DNA from: Sphingobium sp. CR2-8
Lineage (GTDB): Bacteria > Pseudomonadota > Alphaproteobacteria > Sphingomonadales > Sphingomonadaceae
Assembly (NCBI RefSeq): GCF_035818615.1
Contig: NZ_JAYKZY010000001.1
Coordinates: 854,702 to 918,701, forward strand
DNA length: 64,000 nt
Direction: 5' to 3'
Shown: positions 45,694 to 54,531 of the stretch, in pieces
Layout: every line of letters starts with the position of its first letter
How positions within the stretch are numbered: the stretch's first letter is position 1
Notes under the pieces: generated by a model
Databases searched by the model: none
What the model saw: the letters and a program-made list of their open reading frames with translations, nothing else
Told to the model about the DNA's origin: nothing
Program-made: the position numbers and the translations under genes

Positions 45694-48249
45694 TCAGAAC
45701 TTGTACGCGACGGTGCCTCCAAATGTGGCTGGCTGGCCCGGGTAGCGCACGATCACGTCCGTGACGCGGACGATGTTAGAGACATAGAATTTATTAAAAA
45801 TATTCTTGCCCCAGATGTAGGCGCGCCACTTGCCATCGTGCGCCTGAACGCCAAGTTGACCATCCACCGACGTGTAGGAGGGAATCTCGAATACCTTCAG
45901 GCCCGCCTGCTCGACCGCCGTCTGATTCGGCGGGACGAAGGCCGAGGAGGTCTTGCCGCGATAGGCGACGTTGGCGCCGACGAATGCGTCAAATGTTGAG
46001 GAAATGGGCATAGTGTAGTTCAGGTCGCCATTCAGGCTCCACTTAGGCGCGAAATTGAAAGGGGAGCCTGAGAAGTCGCGCAGCACGCTATTGGTCTGGA
46101 GAACGGTCTGCCCGGTATATTTCAAGACCTTGCTCTTGATGTACGTGGCGCTGCCCGAAAGCGTCAGCCCGGAAACCGGTCGCAAAATGAGCGACCCCTC
46201 TGCACCTTGCAATCTCGATTTGGGGATTGTGTCTTGTCCGCCGATATTTCCGAATGGCGGTCCAACGAAAATCCGCGCGCGCACCTGTTTATCAACGTAA
46301 TCGTATCGGAACACAGCGCCTTCGATACGCAGCCAGCGACCAATGCCCGCGCGACCGCCAAGTTCGTAAGAGGTCAGCTTCTCCTGAACCACCGGGTTAT
46401 AAGCTACTGAATCGACGGTGTTCAACGATGAGAAATTGCCTGCCTTGAAGCCGCGGCTCACGCGCGCATAAATTAGCGAACTTTCGGTCGGTTTGTAGCT
46501 CAGATTGACGTTCCAGGGAACATTATCCTGCTCGAGCTTCCGATTGGCAAATCCCAGCGTGTAGAAGGGAAGATTGGCGGTATCCTGTGCTTGCGCGGCA
46601 GCGCTCGCGGGGCTCGATTGAAAGTAGAAACTAAAGCATTCTCCAGCCTGGATTGGGCGGGCCGGAGCCCGGCCGGAGCCGCTACGGAAAAAGTTGAACA
46701 ATGCCGTATAGGCAAGGCCGGACGCATCGTCGAGCGCCGCCCCGCAGCCTCGGAACTTGCGCGTGTCCTGGCTTAGCCGGATGCCACCGCTCAGTGTGAA
46801 CTGGGGCGTGATGTCGATATCGACGTTGGTAAACACACCCCAGTTTTTGATGCTCTGACGAGCGAGTATCCGCGCGCCTGATGATGCCAGGCCGCCGAAC
46901 AGATTTTGTATTTGCGAAGAATTGCGGAGAAACTGGCTGACTTCATCATTGGTTTTGTCTTTCCCGTAATTGGTACCGAAGACCCAATGAACTGGACCGA
47001 AATCGGCCGCCAGACGGACCTCTTGCTGAAACGATTTAATCGAGCCTACCTGGACATTCCGGAGAGTCTCCGAAATGGCGGTGCCGTCATTCTCGGAGTT
47101 CTGATAACGGTCAAGGTGGGCGTACGACGTAAGGGACGTCAGAGTGACCTCGTCGCTCAAATCATATGCAAGTCTTCCTGACAGCTGCCAGAACTTATCG
47201 TTTCGACGAAGATTCTGACCCTGGTCCCAGTCTGCAAGGCGGGAGTTGTTCGGCGCAATTAGCCCAGGATTCGTGACGACCGGCTGAACCGCAGGGCTGG
47301 AATTTGTGATCCGGGTGCCAGTCAGCGCATTGATCGGGCAACTTGGCAGCGCCGCGACCGTCCCTGCCGTCTTGCAGCTCAACGGATTGCCGTCGGTTAC
47401 CACCAGATTACGATCGACGTTGAAACTGTTGCCCGGATATGCCGCGACGAACTGCGGCACGACGGTGTCGGATTTGTCTACCCAGCTGTTGGCGTTAAAG
47501 GTAGCCGTTAGACGATCCGTTGGCTGCCAATCGACGATTGCACGACCGGTGAAGCGCCTGATCTTGCCGATCCCGTCGTCACGCGACTGACTCTCCTGCC
47601 AATTGCCGCCGGTTTCGTACCGCGCAGCGACCCGCGCCTTGAGCGTGTCAGTCAGCGGACCACTGACGAAGCCCTCGACTGTACCGCGGTCGAACCGGCC
47701 GAAAGTGCCGGTAATGCCGGCTTCGAAACTATTTGTTGGCTTATTTGCGATGTAATTGATCGCACCCGCCGTCGAGTTCTGTCCGTAAAGGGTGCCCTGT
47801 GGTCCTTTAAGAACTTCCAATCGTTGCAGATCGAGTGCAACGCCCTGCGTCATTACCGGATATACCAGCGGAATCTCATCGACATATATCGCGACAGAGC
47901 TGTTCGAACCGATCGACGGTTCGTTCACACCGACGCCGCGCAATGTGTATATTGGTGTCGAGAAGCCGCTATCGCTGACTGAAAGCCCAGGGACGAGCTT
48001 ACTCAGATCATCCACCGACGCCACATTGCGCGTAGCCAACGCGGCGCCGCTGACCGACGCAATTGAGAGGGGAACGTCGGAGAGCGCCTGCTCGCGGCGC
48101 TGCGCCGTGACGACGATTTCATCTGGATCTTTGTTCGTCGCAGCCTTATTTGTGACCGGCGCTGGCGCAGTTTGCGCCTCCGCTGCGGATGCGATGGCAG
48201 ACATCGCCACTCCGGTAAGTAACATCGCTGCCGAGATTTTCAGCGTCAT
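45694..48249 (-). CDS. TonB-dependent outer-membrane receptor (TBDR-3)
   Basis: An 851-residue receptor, about 100 residues longer than the other three and less similar to them. The signal peptide ends near SAAEAQ; the plug has DEIVVTAQRREQALSDVPLS and RLEVLKGPQGTLYGQNSTAG; the barrel ends FGGTVAYKF. GGAGGG lies 3 bases before ATG. The longer barrel includes extra extracellular loops (for example around the AGECFSFYF segment). It would import another substrate than TBDR-1, -2 and -4. It lies downstream of the Gfo/Idh gene on the same strand, separated by 563 bases. Confidence 0.95.
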   Translation of the reverse strand: MTLKISAAMLLTGVAMSAIASAAEAQTAPAPVTNKAATNKDPDEIVVTAQRREQALSDVPLSIASVSGAALATRNVASVDDLSKLVPGLSVSDSGFSTPIYTLRGVGVNEPSIGSNSSVAIYVDEIPLVYPVMTQGVALDLQRLEVLKGPQGTLYGQNSTAGAINYIANKPTNSFEAGITGTFGRFDRGTVEGFVSGPLTDTLKARVAARYETGGNWQESQSRDDGIGKIRRFTGRAIVDWQPTDRLTATFNANSWVDKSDTVVPQFVAAYPGNSFNVDRNLVVTDGNPLSCKTAGTVAALPSCPINALTGTRITNSSPAVQPVVTNPGLIAPNNSRLADWDQGQNLRRNDKFWQLSGRLAYDLSDEVTLTSLTSYAHLDRYQNSENDGTAISETLRNVQVGSIKSFQQEVRLAADFGPVHWVFGTNYGKDKTNDEVSQFLRNSSQIQNLFGGLASSGARILARQSIKNWGVFTNVDIDITPQFTLSGGIRLSQDTRKFRGCGAALDDASGLAYTALFNFFRSGSGRAPARPIQAGECFSFYFQSSPASAAAQAQDTANLPFYTLGFANRKLEQDNVPWNVNLSYKPTESSLIYARVSRGFKAGNFSSLNTVDSVAYNPVVQEKLTSYELGGRAGIGRWLRIEGAVFRYDYVDKQVRARIFVGPPFGNIGGQDTIPKSRLQGAEGSLILRPVSGLTLSGSATYIKSKVLKYTGQTVLQTNSVLRDFSGSPFNFAPKWSLNGDLNYTMPISSTFDAFVGANVAYRGKTSSAFVPPNQTAVEQAGLKVFEIPSYTSVDGQLGVQAHDGKWRAYIWGKNIFNKFYVSNIVRVTDVIVRYPGQPATFGGTVAYKF

Positions 48250-48812
48250 AAACCCTCCCCTTTTTTAATCTCGCCCATCCTGTCATTTGCTACGCACTGG
48301 ATTTTCCTCGAACATTGCAGCAGACGAGCATTGCGAAGACGCCGATCTGGCTTGTTCGCATTTGGCGACACCTTCGAAACAGTAATCCTAATCGGACCGA
48401 TCGGCTTTGCCAGCGACAACGCTTTCGAATTATGGGCGAGAGTTTTCGGAAGCGTGCGTCGAGATCGCACGATTTCTTACAGTTTGATGAAAGCACCAAC
48501 GCGGGGCTCCTTCGCGGTTGCTTTCAAAGATATCTCGAGGTCAGATCGACGGGTCTTCGCATTCAACTGGGCGCTGTCGTCGCGGACGCATAGCTCGCCG
48601 CGAGCCTGGGAAGAAAGACTTAGGGACTTGGCTTTAGTAGCCGATGGCCCACCGCTTGCTCACGAGCGGTAAGGGATGCCCGGATTTTTACAGCGTTCGA
48701 CGCGAAGAGATTTGATGGCTGGATCTGCGCTGAGGCGACCATTGAATGGCTCTCCCTTCTCCGCCTCAACATCTTTGGCGTCGGCTGTGCAATTAGCAGG
48801 AACAGGTTGAAG
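48250..48812. other. Gap upstream of TBDR-3
   Basis: 563 bases with the TBDR-3 promoter. Overlapping open frames on both strands (48246-48672) have no recognisable domain or ribosome site. Confidence 0.4.
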
Positions 48813-49946
48813 TCAAGTTCGCGCATACACCATCCGCTGCCCCTTTTCGGCGGCGCGAACGATTGTTTCCAGCAACTCATGACGATGGACGCCGTGGTCG
48901 AAGTCGGTGTCGCACTTGCTACCGGTCACAAGCGCTTCGGCAAAGTGCCTAAACATGTGCGCGGCATCGATTGATGGACCAGGCGGCGTTTCGTCTGGCA
49001 CCAGTCGGTATCGCGCTGGAACGGCCATGGGCTGCGTTGGCTTTCCAAGCGCCGACGTACCGAACATCTCGAAATCGAACGGCACTCCCGGGTGGCGTTC
49101 ACGATAGTCTATGTCGCTGCTCGCCGTGATAATGATGGCCCCGGAAGAACCGCTGATTTCCAAGAAAAAAGGTTGGTAGGTCGGGCTGTTCTGCTTAAGC
49201 AGAACCGAGACGACAGCATTGTCGGCAAGCCGCCCCTGCACCAGGATATGATCCTTGTCCGTCAGCGGGACAACCTCGCCCGTGGTCAGGCGGACATGAT
49301 CCATCTCAGTTTCCATATAGGATTGGACGTCGGTCAATTCGCCGACATAGGCGGCAAGCGTGTCGAACCCGTGCCCGCCCATGATGCGCAGACCCGCTTT
49401 CGCTGACTCGATGAAATCGCGATACTCGGGCGTGAGAGCCATCTGCGCCATCTGGTCGTTCGATCGGCCGAAAGTGACCGCGTAAAGCTTGCCGATAAAA
49501 CCCTCAGCTATCAGGTCGCGCACGTAGCGGACGATCGGCGCGTAGCGCGTCTGCAGCCCCACGAGTGTACGCACCCCCTTGGCCCGAGCGAAATCGCGCA
49601 TCTCGAGCGCTTGATCGATGTTCGTCCCGAATGGCCACTCGCAGAATACATGCTTGCCTGCCTCGATTGCCCGCATGATCAGCGCATGGTGGTCAATCGA
49701 ACTGGTACTGACACAGATCATGTCCAGATCGGGCTGGCGCACCATTTCCAGATAATCGCCGTATGCGCGTGGAATCCCATGGGCAACGGCCGCCGCGTCC
49801 GCGTTGGCCTGATTACGGGAGGCGACCGCGACCAGCTCATATTCGGGCAGCGATTTTAGAGCGGGTACATGCGCGGTCGAACCCCAGGCGAATTTGTTCG
49901 CGCTCGCCCCTATGATCCCAACCCTAATCCGACGAGAAGACAACAT
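48813..49946 (-). CDS. Gfo/Idh/MocA-family oxidoreductase (atypical)
   Basis: A 377-residue NAD(P)-dependent oxidoreductase: VGIIGASANKFAWGS loop at the N-terminus, VAVASRNQANADAAAVAHGI, and a C-terminal substrate domain. In most family members the motif after GKHV is EKP with a catalytic Lys; here GKHVFCEWPFG has Trp in that place. LRIMGGHGFDTLAAYVG supplies the His/Asp motif. Either another residue acts as the acid/base or the reaction differs. It is monocistronic, and a promoter-like element at 50159-50194 resembles that of CYP-C. Confidence 0.87.
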   Translation of the reverse strand: MLSSRRIRVGIIGASANKFAWGSTAHVPALKSLPEYELVAVASRNQANADAAAVAHGIPRAYGDYLEMVRQPDLDMICVSTSSIDHHALIMRAIEAGKHVFCEWPFGTNIDQALEMRDFARAKGVRTLVGLQTRYAPIVRYVRDLIAEGFIGKLYAVTFGRSNDQMAQMALTPEYRDFIESAKAGLRIMGGHGFDTLAAYVGELTDVQSYMETEMDHVRLTTGEVVPLTDKDHILVQGRLADNAVVSVLLKQNSPTYQPFFLEISGSSGAIIITASSDIDYRERHPGVPFDFEMFGTSALGKPTQPMAVPARYRLVPDETPPGPSIDAAHMFRHFAEALVTGSKCDTDFDHGVHRHELLETIVRAAEKGQRMVYART

Positions 49947-50158
49947 AACTCACTACCTCGAAACCAATCCAATAGAACTAGCAAATGATTAGCGAATCGA
50001 CGTCTCCGCAAGACGTGCAGCCGAGGATGTGATTGCGCCAACAAACTCAAACGGGTTTACATATTTAGATGCAGGCTATCGAATTTTTAACAAAGTGAGC
50101 CTGTATTAGTTCGTCTCGATTAGAAACCGCCTGTCGTGTACGGCCCGGCAATCCATGA

Positions 50159-50194
50159 CTGATGCAAAATATGCCTATCCGTGTCAAGTCGCCA
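50159..50194 (-). promoter_or_regulatory. Element shared with CYP-C promoter
   Basis: On the minus strand TTGACA (50182-50187) is followed after 17 bases by CATCAG (50159-50164), a weak -10. The plus strand 50168-50194 equals 43354-43380 at 22 of 27 positions. It lies 212 bases upstream of the Gfo/Idh start and about 290 bases before the TetR-1 start, so it could serve either. Confidence 0.45.
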
Positions 50195-50484
50195 AAACAT
50201 GGCAGATTGTCGCTATTTGGTTTGTGGTTAGGATCGAGCGCGTCAACCTAACTCGGGATCCAAACCGAAGGCGATGCCGGTGGTTTACAGCGTCCAGAAG
50301 GAGGACCCAGAGGCCTCCAACCAGTACACTTTTGGTCGGGGTCAGATTCGCCGCGTTTCCATTGACCTATCAATTCAGGATAGGACCAACGCGGCAAGCT
50401 TGCTCATTGGGGCGGGAAGACCCTATGCACCAAACCCATTCACAATCTGGCGTTCGTGCTAAAGAACCGGTGAAGGGGCGTAGT

Positions 50485-51111
50485 GTGGTGGGTATCGAAC
50501 ACGGAAATGTCTCGGGCGGAATTAGAGATCGTCGGCGTGCCGACCTGATTGCCGAAATACACCGCATCGCGCTGCGCAAGTTCAACGAGCAGGGCTATGA
50601 CCATATGGCTCTGAAGGATATCTGCGAAGAGGCTGGGATTTCGCTTCGCACCCTCTTCCGTCACTTCAAGGGCAAAGACGCAATCCTCGCCCACGGCATC
50701 GAGGCTATCGAACGCCGAATCTGGGAAAGAATGTCCGAACGGCCCCGTAGCGAGCCACTAATGAATGCGTATCGTTACGCAATTGATGAAATGCTGACCG
50801 AAATGTCAGCGAGGCCGGATCACGCGCGCCTTGTCCAGCGGCTACTTCAGGAAGTTCCCGCGATACGGGGCCAGTATCTCGTACCGTCAATCGAACATCG
50901 GATCGACGCCATAGATGAAGAGCTCGCCCACCGTCTTGGCCGCACGACCGGCGACGGGCAGGTACGACTGTTACGCACGATCCTCGTCATAGCCGTCGTA
51001 CAGGCGATAACCGAGTGGACCAGCGACGGCGTAGCGAACGACCTGCACCGGCTAGCGCATGGATATCTCGATCTTCTGCAGCCGGTCATCGATCGGGTTC
51101 GCGCCGAGTAA
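50485..51111 (+). CDS. TetR-family regulator, copy 1 of a tandem pair
   Basis: A 208-residue TetR-type repressor: HTH in about residues 15-62 (AEIHRIALRKFNEQGYDHMALKD, then ICEEAGISLRTLFRHFKGKD) and an all-helical ligand domain. The start is placed at GTG 50485 because the paralogue at 53035 begins at the same alignment position with GTG (V-x-x-IE-x-G-x-V-x-GGIRDRRR). ATG 50425 is an alternative with GGGAAG upstream. The HTHs of the two copies are nearly identical, so they probably bind the same operator but may sense different ligands. Confidence 0.9.
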   Translation: MVGIEHGNVSGGIRDRRRADLIAEIHRIALRKFNEQGYDHMALKDICEEAGISLRTLFRHFKGKDAILAHGIEAIERRIWERMSERPRSEPLMNAYRYAIDEMLTEMSARPDHARLVQRLLQEVPAIRGQYLVPSIEHRIDAIDEELAHRLGRTTGDGQVRLLRTILVIAVVQAITEWTSDGVANDLHRLAHGYLDLLQPVIDRVRAE

Positions 51112-51348
51112 CGATAAAAGTGTTTGCCAATGTCAACGCATTCGTCTGCCACACTCGGGTCAAGCGTCGCCATCTGCTTGGATTACGAGGCGCGCGCGCA
51201 TAGGCGATCCGCTCGGGTACTCGCCCCGGTTCAGCGTCACCCCATAGAAAAGCGCAATGCGCATACAGTATGGTTCAGCGATGGCCAGGAAATCCACTGC
51301 GAAACGAGACAGGCTTCAATAGGCTGAACGAGGAATGCCAAGATAGCG

Positions 51349-52116
51349 CTAAAGCCCCATGTCATATACTCCGGCGCTATATCCGCCATCGACGCAGATT
51401 GTCTGCCCGGTGGTATAACCTGAACGAATGTCTGCCAGATAAAGCGCTGCATTTGCGATCTCATCGCCATTGCCTACACGCCCCGCGGCCGTCTTGTCTT
51501 CGAACATTTTCTGCATCTTAGGGTTTTGTAGTATCGCGCGCGTCATATCGGTTCGGATGGTGCCGGGATGCAGGACGTTCGCGGTGATGCCGTAACGCCC
51601 GAGTTCCACCGCGAGGCTCAGTGTAAGACCCGTCAACGCGTGCTTGCTTGCGTTATATGCGCCCCTACTCGGCTGGGTGAGGCGTACGCTCACTGAACCG
51701 ATATTGATGATCCTTCCGGCTGGTGAGCGCCTCAAAGCCGGTATTGCCTGCGTACATAACGCCATCGGACCCGCTACATTAACGGCGAAGGTTCGGTCCC
51801 AATGGGCGTGGTCGATGCCCTCCAAGGCCATGATCTCAAACAGGCCAGCCGCATTGACGACGATGTCGACGCCGCCCAACTGTGTTTCCGCTGCCTCAAC
51901 GATCTGCTTGGCAGAGCCTGACGTGCCCATGTCTGCAGCCAGCGTCGAAATGCTGTTACGGCTGTCGAAAGCGGTCTGAAGCTTTGATAGATCACGGGAT
52001 ACCGCAAGGACGCGCGCGCCTTCATCGGCGAAAAGCGTTGCGATTGCCTGACCAATGCCGCGCGAAGCACCGGTGACGATCGCTCTGCGTCCGGCAAGGC
52101 GAGCCGACGCGGTCAT
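51349..52116 (-). CDS. Short-chain dehydrogenase/reductase
   Basis: A 255-residue classical SDR: TGASRGIGQAI loop, NAAG, IGSVSVR with YNASKHALTG, and CVDGGYSAG at the end. AVSRD after beta-2 suggests NADP(H). Its ATG overlaps the EthD stop by ATGA, so the two are translationally coupled. The operon lies between the paralogous TetR genes and is transcribed against both, making it the probable target of one or both. Confidence 0.92.
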   Translation of the reverse strand: MTASARLAGRRAIVTGASRGIGQAIATLFADEGARVLAVSRDLSKLQTAFDSRNSISTLAADMGTSGSAKQIVEAAETQLGGVDIVVNAAGLFEIMALEGIDHAHWDRTFAVNVAGPMALCTQAIPALRRSPAGRIINIGSVSVRLTQPSRGAYNASKHALTGLTLSLAVELGRYGITANVLHPGTIRTDMTRAILQNPKMQKMFEDKTAAGRVGNGDEIANAALYLADIRSGYTTGQTICVDGGYSAGVYDMGL

Positions 52117-52460
52117 TGTGATTGCTCGTGTTCAACCGAACAGACCAGTATCCGTTTGCAATCGAGGAATTTCCCCTCGTCGACCGAAATCTGCTGTGCA
52201 ACTTCAGGAAGTTGGAACGATGCAAACCAGATTTCACAAGCAGCACGGTCCTCGAAGACCATCTCGGTGACGACGTCGAAAGCGATAAGGCTCTCGTCCC
52301 GTTTGAACGGCTCGTCGAGGTTCACATAGTTGCGACTGTAGCTTGCCATCTTAGGCGTTAGAGCTTCCACCAGCGGCGCGTGGTTCCCCTCATAATATTC
52401 CCGGAAAGCCTCACGGCTCATACCTGATTTTCGCGTCAGAAACGCCATAACCTTATACAT
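52113..52460 (-). CDS. EthD-domain protein
   Basis: A 115-residue EthD-like protein: YKVMAFLTRKSGMSREAFREYY, NHAPLVEALTPKM and a C-terminal FLDCKRILVCSVEHE. GAGAGG lies 6 bases before ATG 52460; the extension to 52595 has no homology. It is coupled to the SDR gene. It shares the KxGxxxExFRxxYExNHxPL pattern with the EthD protein at 21819, so both belong to the same family, not merely the same fold. Confidence 0.87.
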   Translation of the reverse strand: MYKVMAFLTRKSGMSREAFREYYEGNHAPLVEALTPKMASYSRNYVNLDEPFKRDESLIAFDVVTEMVFEDRAACEIWFASFQLPEVAQQISVDEGKFLDCKRILVCSVEHEQSQ

Positions 52461-53034
52461 AATCGGCCTCTCCGGACGGCATCTTAGCGGGGCGTCCCAT
52501 CTCACGTCCCCACGCCTGGCGCTGGAGACAATTTTATCGCAGTTTCCCGAGTTACCCGTCCTTCGCAAGGGTTTTAGTTTAGTTGATCCGTCCAAAGCTT
52601 AGCAAATCTGCTCGCTATGGAATGATATCATCTGGACAGATCTTGGAGGCCATTCGTCGAGGCCGAGCAGTTCGTCGACCAACCGTTCTACGTCCCGGCG
52701 CATTCTGCCCAGGCTACCGGAGCGCGCATTCGCAGGTCATTGGCTTCGCCTGCCCATTGAGCGCCAAGACGCCCTTGCGGAATTTGTATCGCAATCAACA
52801 GCCTCAATAAGCTCGTTATCACCGTGGTCCTGCAGATTGGGCGCGGGCTGGTCCCTCGAAAAATCTAAGCGATTCGACTGAATCTCCCCAGCCAGACCGA
52901 ATAAGGTCGAGACTACGACATCACGCCCACCGCCGGCAGCAGCTTGAAGATTCCTTATGGTGGCCTTGGCTCTGGCCACCAAACTCGTTTCCCTAAGCGG
53001 GTCCTGTGTTACAAGAGCGGCAAAGAGGTGCATC
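52461..53034. promoter_or_regulatory. Divergent promoter region between EthD-SDR operon and TetR-2
   Basis: 574 bases with no supported gene. It must hold the promoters for the EthD-SDR operon and TetR-2. No obvious palindrome shared with the TetR-1 upstream region was found by eye. Confidence 0.45.
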
Positions 53035-53670
53035 GTGTCGCGAATTGAATACGGACAAGTCGCTGGCGGGATCCGAGATCGTCGGCGGACCGATCTGATC
53101 ACCGAAATACACCGCATCGCGCTGCGCAGGTTCAGCGAGCAGGGATATAACGAAATGTCCCTAAAGGACATCTGCGAGGAGGCCGGAATTTCGCTTCGCA
53201 CCCTCTTCCGCCACTTCAAGGGGAAGGACGCGATCCTCGCGCATGGGATCGAAGCCATCGAACGCCGGATCGGCAAAAGAATAGCCGAACGCCATTGCAA
53301 CGAACCACTATTGGACACTTATCGTTATGCGATAGACGAAATGTTAACAGACATGTCGATGAGTCCTGAGCACGCCCGCCTGACCCAGCGACTGCTGGAG
53401 GAAGTTCCCGCGATCCGGGGCCAATACCTCGTTCCTTCGGCCAAGCATCGCACCGATACTGTGGATGAGGAACTCGCCCGCCGCCTCGGCCGCCCGACCG
53501 GCAACGGCCAGATTCGACTGCTGCGCGCGATCCTCGTGATCGCCGTCGTTCAGGCAATTACCGAATGGAGCAGCGAAGGAGCGACCAAGGACTTGCGCCA
53601 GTTGGCGCGAGATTATCTCGATTTGCTCCAACCCGCCATCGATCGAATCCGCTCTCAGCCCGCACGCTGA
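53035..53670 (+). CDS. TetR-family regulator, copy 2 of a tandem pair
   Basis: A 211-residue TetR-type repressor, paralogous to 50485-51111 over the whole length (for example TEIHRIALRRFSEQGYNEM, ISLRTLFRHFKGKDAILAHG, EEVPAIRGQYLVPS, ITEWSSEGATKDL). The start is GTG 53035, with GAGG 6 bases upstream. The DNA also matches well, pointing to a fairly recent duplication. It is divergent from the EthD-SDR operon and converges on a third TetR gene. Confidence 0.92.
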   Translation: MSRIEYGQVAGGIRDRRRTDLITEIHRIALRRFSEQGYNEMSLKDICEEAGISLRTLFRHFKGKDAILAHGIEAIERRIGKRIAERHCNEPLLDTYRYAIDEMLTDMSMSPEHARLTQRLLEEVPAIRGQYLVPSAKHRTDTVDEELARRLGRPTGNGQIRLLRAILVIAVVQAITEWSSEGATKDLRQLARDYLDLLQPAIDRIRSQPAR

Positions 53671-53747
53671 ACGAACCGAGTTTATCCGCCGTGCTGCTGC
53701 GCGTTGGATGTGCAATGCCCAAGGCAACCCGGGTGACCGGTGCTTCT

Positions 53748-54329
53748 CTATTGTCCTTCTGCGGCCTCGCCATCCGCCAGAAGACCGCACGTCCCATAAC
53801 TCTGCGCGACCGCATCGAATATCGAAATATCGCCTCTGCTCCGTGCGATCAGTTGCGCGCCGGAAAGTGCGGCATAAATGGCCAACGCGCGCGATCGAGC
53901 ATTTTCTTGGGACACCGCTCGTGAGGCAGAGATCATCCCTGCCACCCAGGAAACATTGTCTTCTACGAAACCTTCGATCTCGTCTTTGACGGGATCTGGC
54001 AATTCATCATACTCTGCACCCAGGAGACCGCAGAGGCACATGCGATTACCGTTTTCCAGCGTCTGCCTGAACCCGCTTACATACGCATTCAAACAGGCCG
54101 CAAGGTCCGGCAAATGATCGCTTATCGTTCTAAATCCGTCGCGCACATATTCGCGGTATCGACGAACCAATGCCGCTCCGAGGTCAGCCTTGGAAGGAAA
54201 ATGATAATGAATGCTGGCGCTCTTGATCCCCACGACCTTGGCCAGTTCTCGGAAACTCAAGCCGTTATAGCCACGTGCCTGGACGATCGGCATCGCCGCC
54301 GCCAAAATCGTGTCCCTTGTGTCAGCCAT
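53748..54329 (-). CDS. TetR-family regulator, unrelated third type
   Basis: A 193-residue TetR-type repressor with HTH in the first 50 residues (ILAAAMPIVQARGYNGLSFREL, VVGIKSASIHYHFPSKADL) and a CLCGLLGAEYDELP segment in the ligand domain, typical of the AcuR-like subgroup. It is divergent from TBDR-4 across about 200 bases and so probably controls that receptor and the following GST gene. Confidence 0.9.
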   Translation of the reverse strand: MADTRDTILAAAMPIVQARGYNGLSFRELAKVVGIKSASIHYHFPSKADLGAALVRRYREYVRDGFRTISDHLPDLAACLNAYVSGFRQTLENGNRMCLCGLLGAEYDELPDPVKDEIEGFVEDNVSWVAGMISASRAVSQENARSRALAIYAALSGAQLIARSRGDISIFDAVAQSYGTCGLLADGEAAEGQ

Positions 54330-54531
54330 GCTTAAATCGGTCCCTTCAAGATCGCGCTATAGCCGTTGACATCGGATACGGGAAGTCATACGCCACCACT
54401 ACCTGCCGACAGGTAGGGAGTCGTGAAACGCCTTCGTCAAACAGACCGGATCGGTCGCGTTAAAAGACGGCGCTAGCGTATCTCGACTGGGAATCAGCAA
54501 AAATGCTGATCTGCGAAAGGGAGAGGAAATC

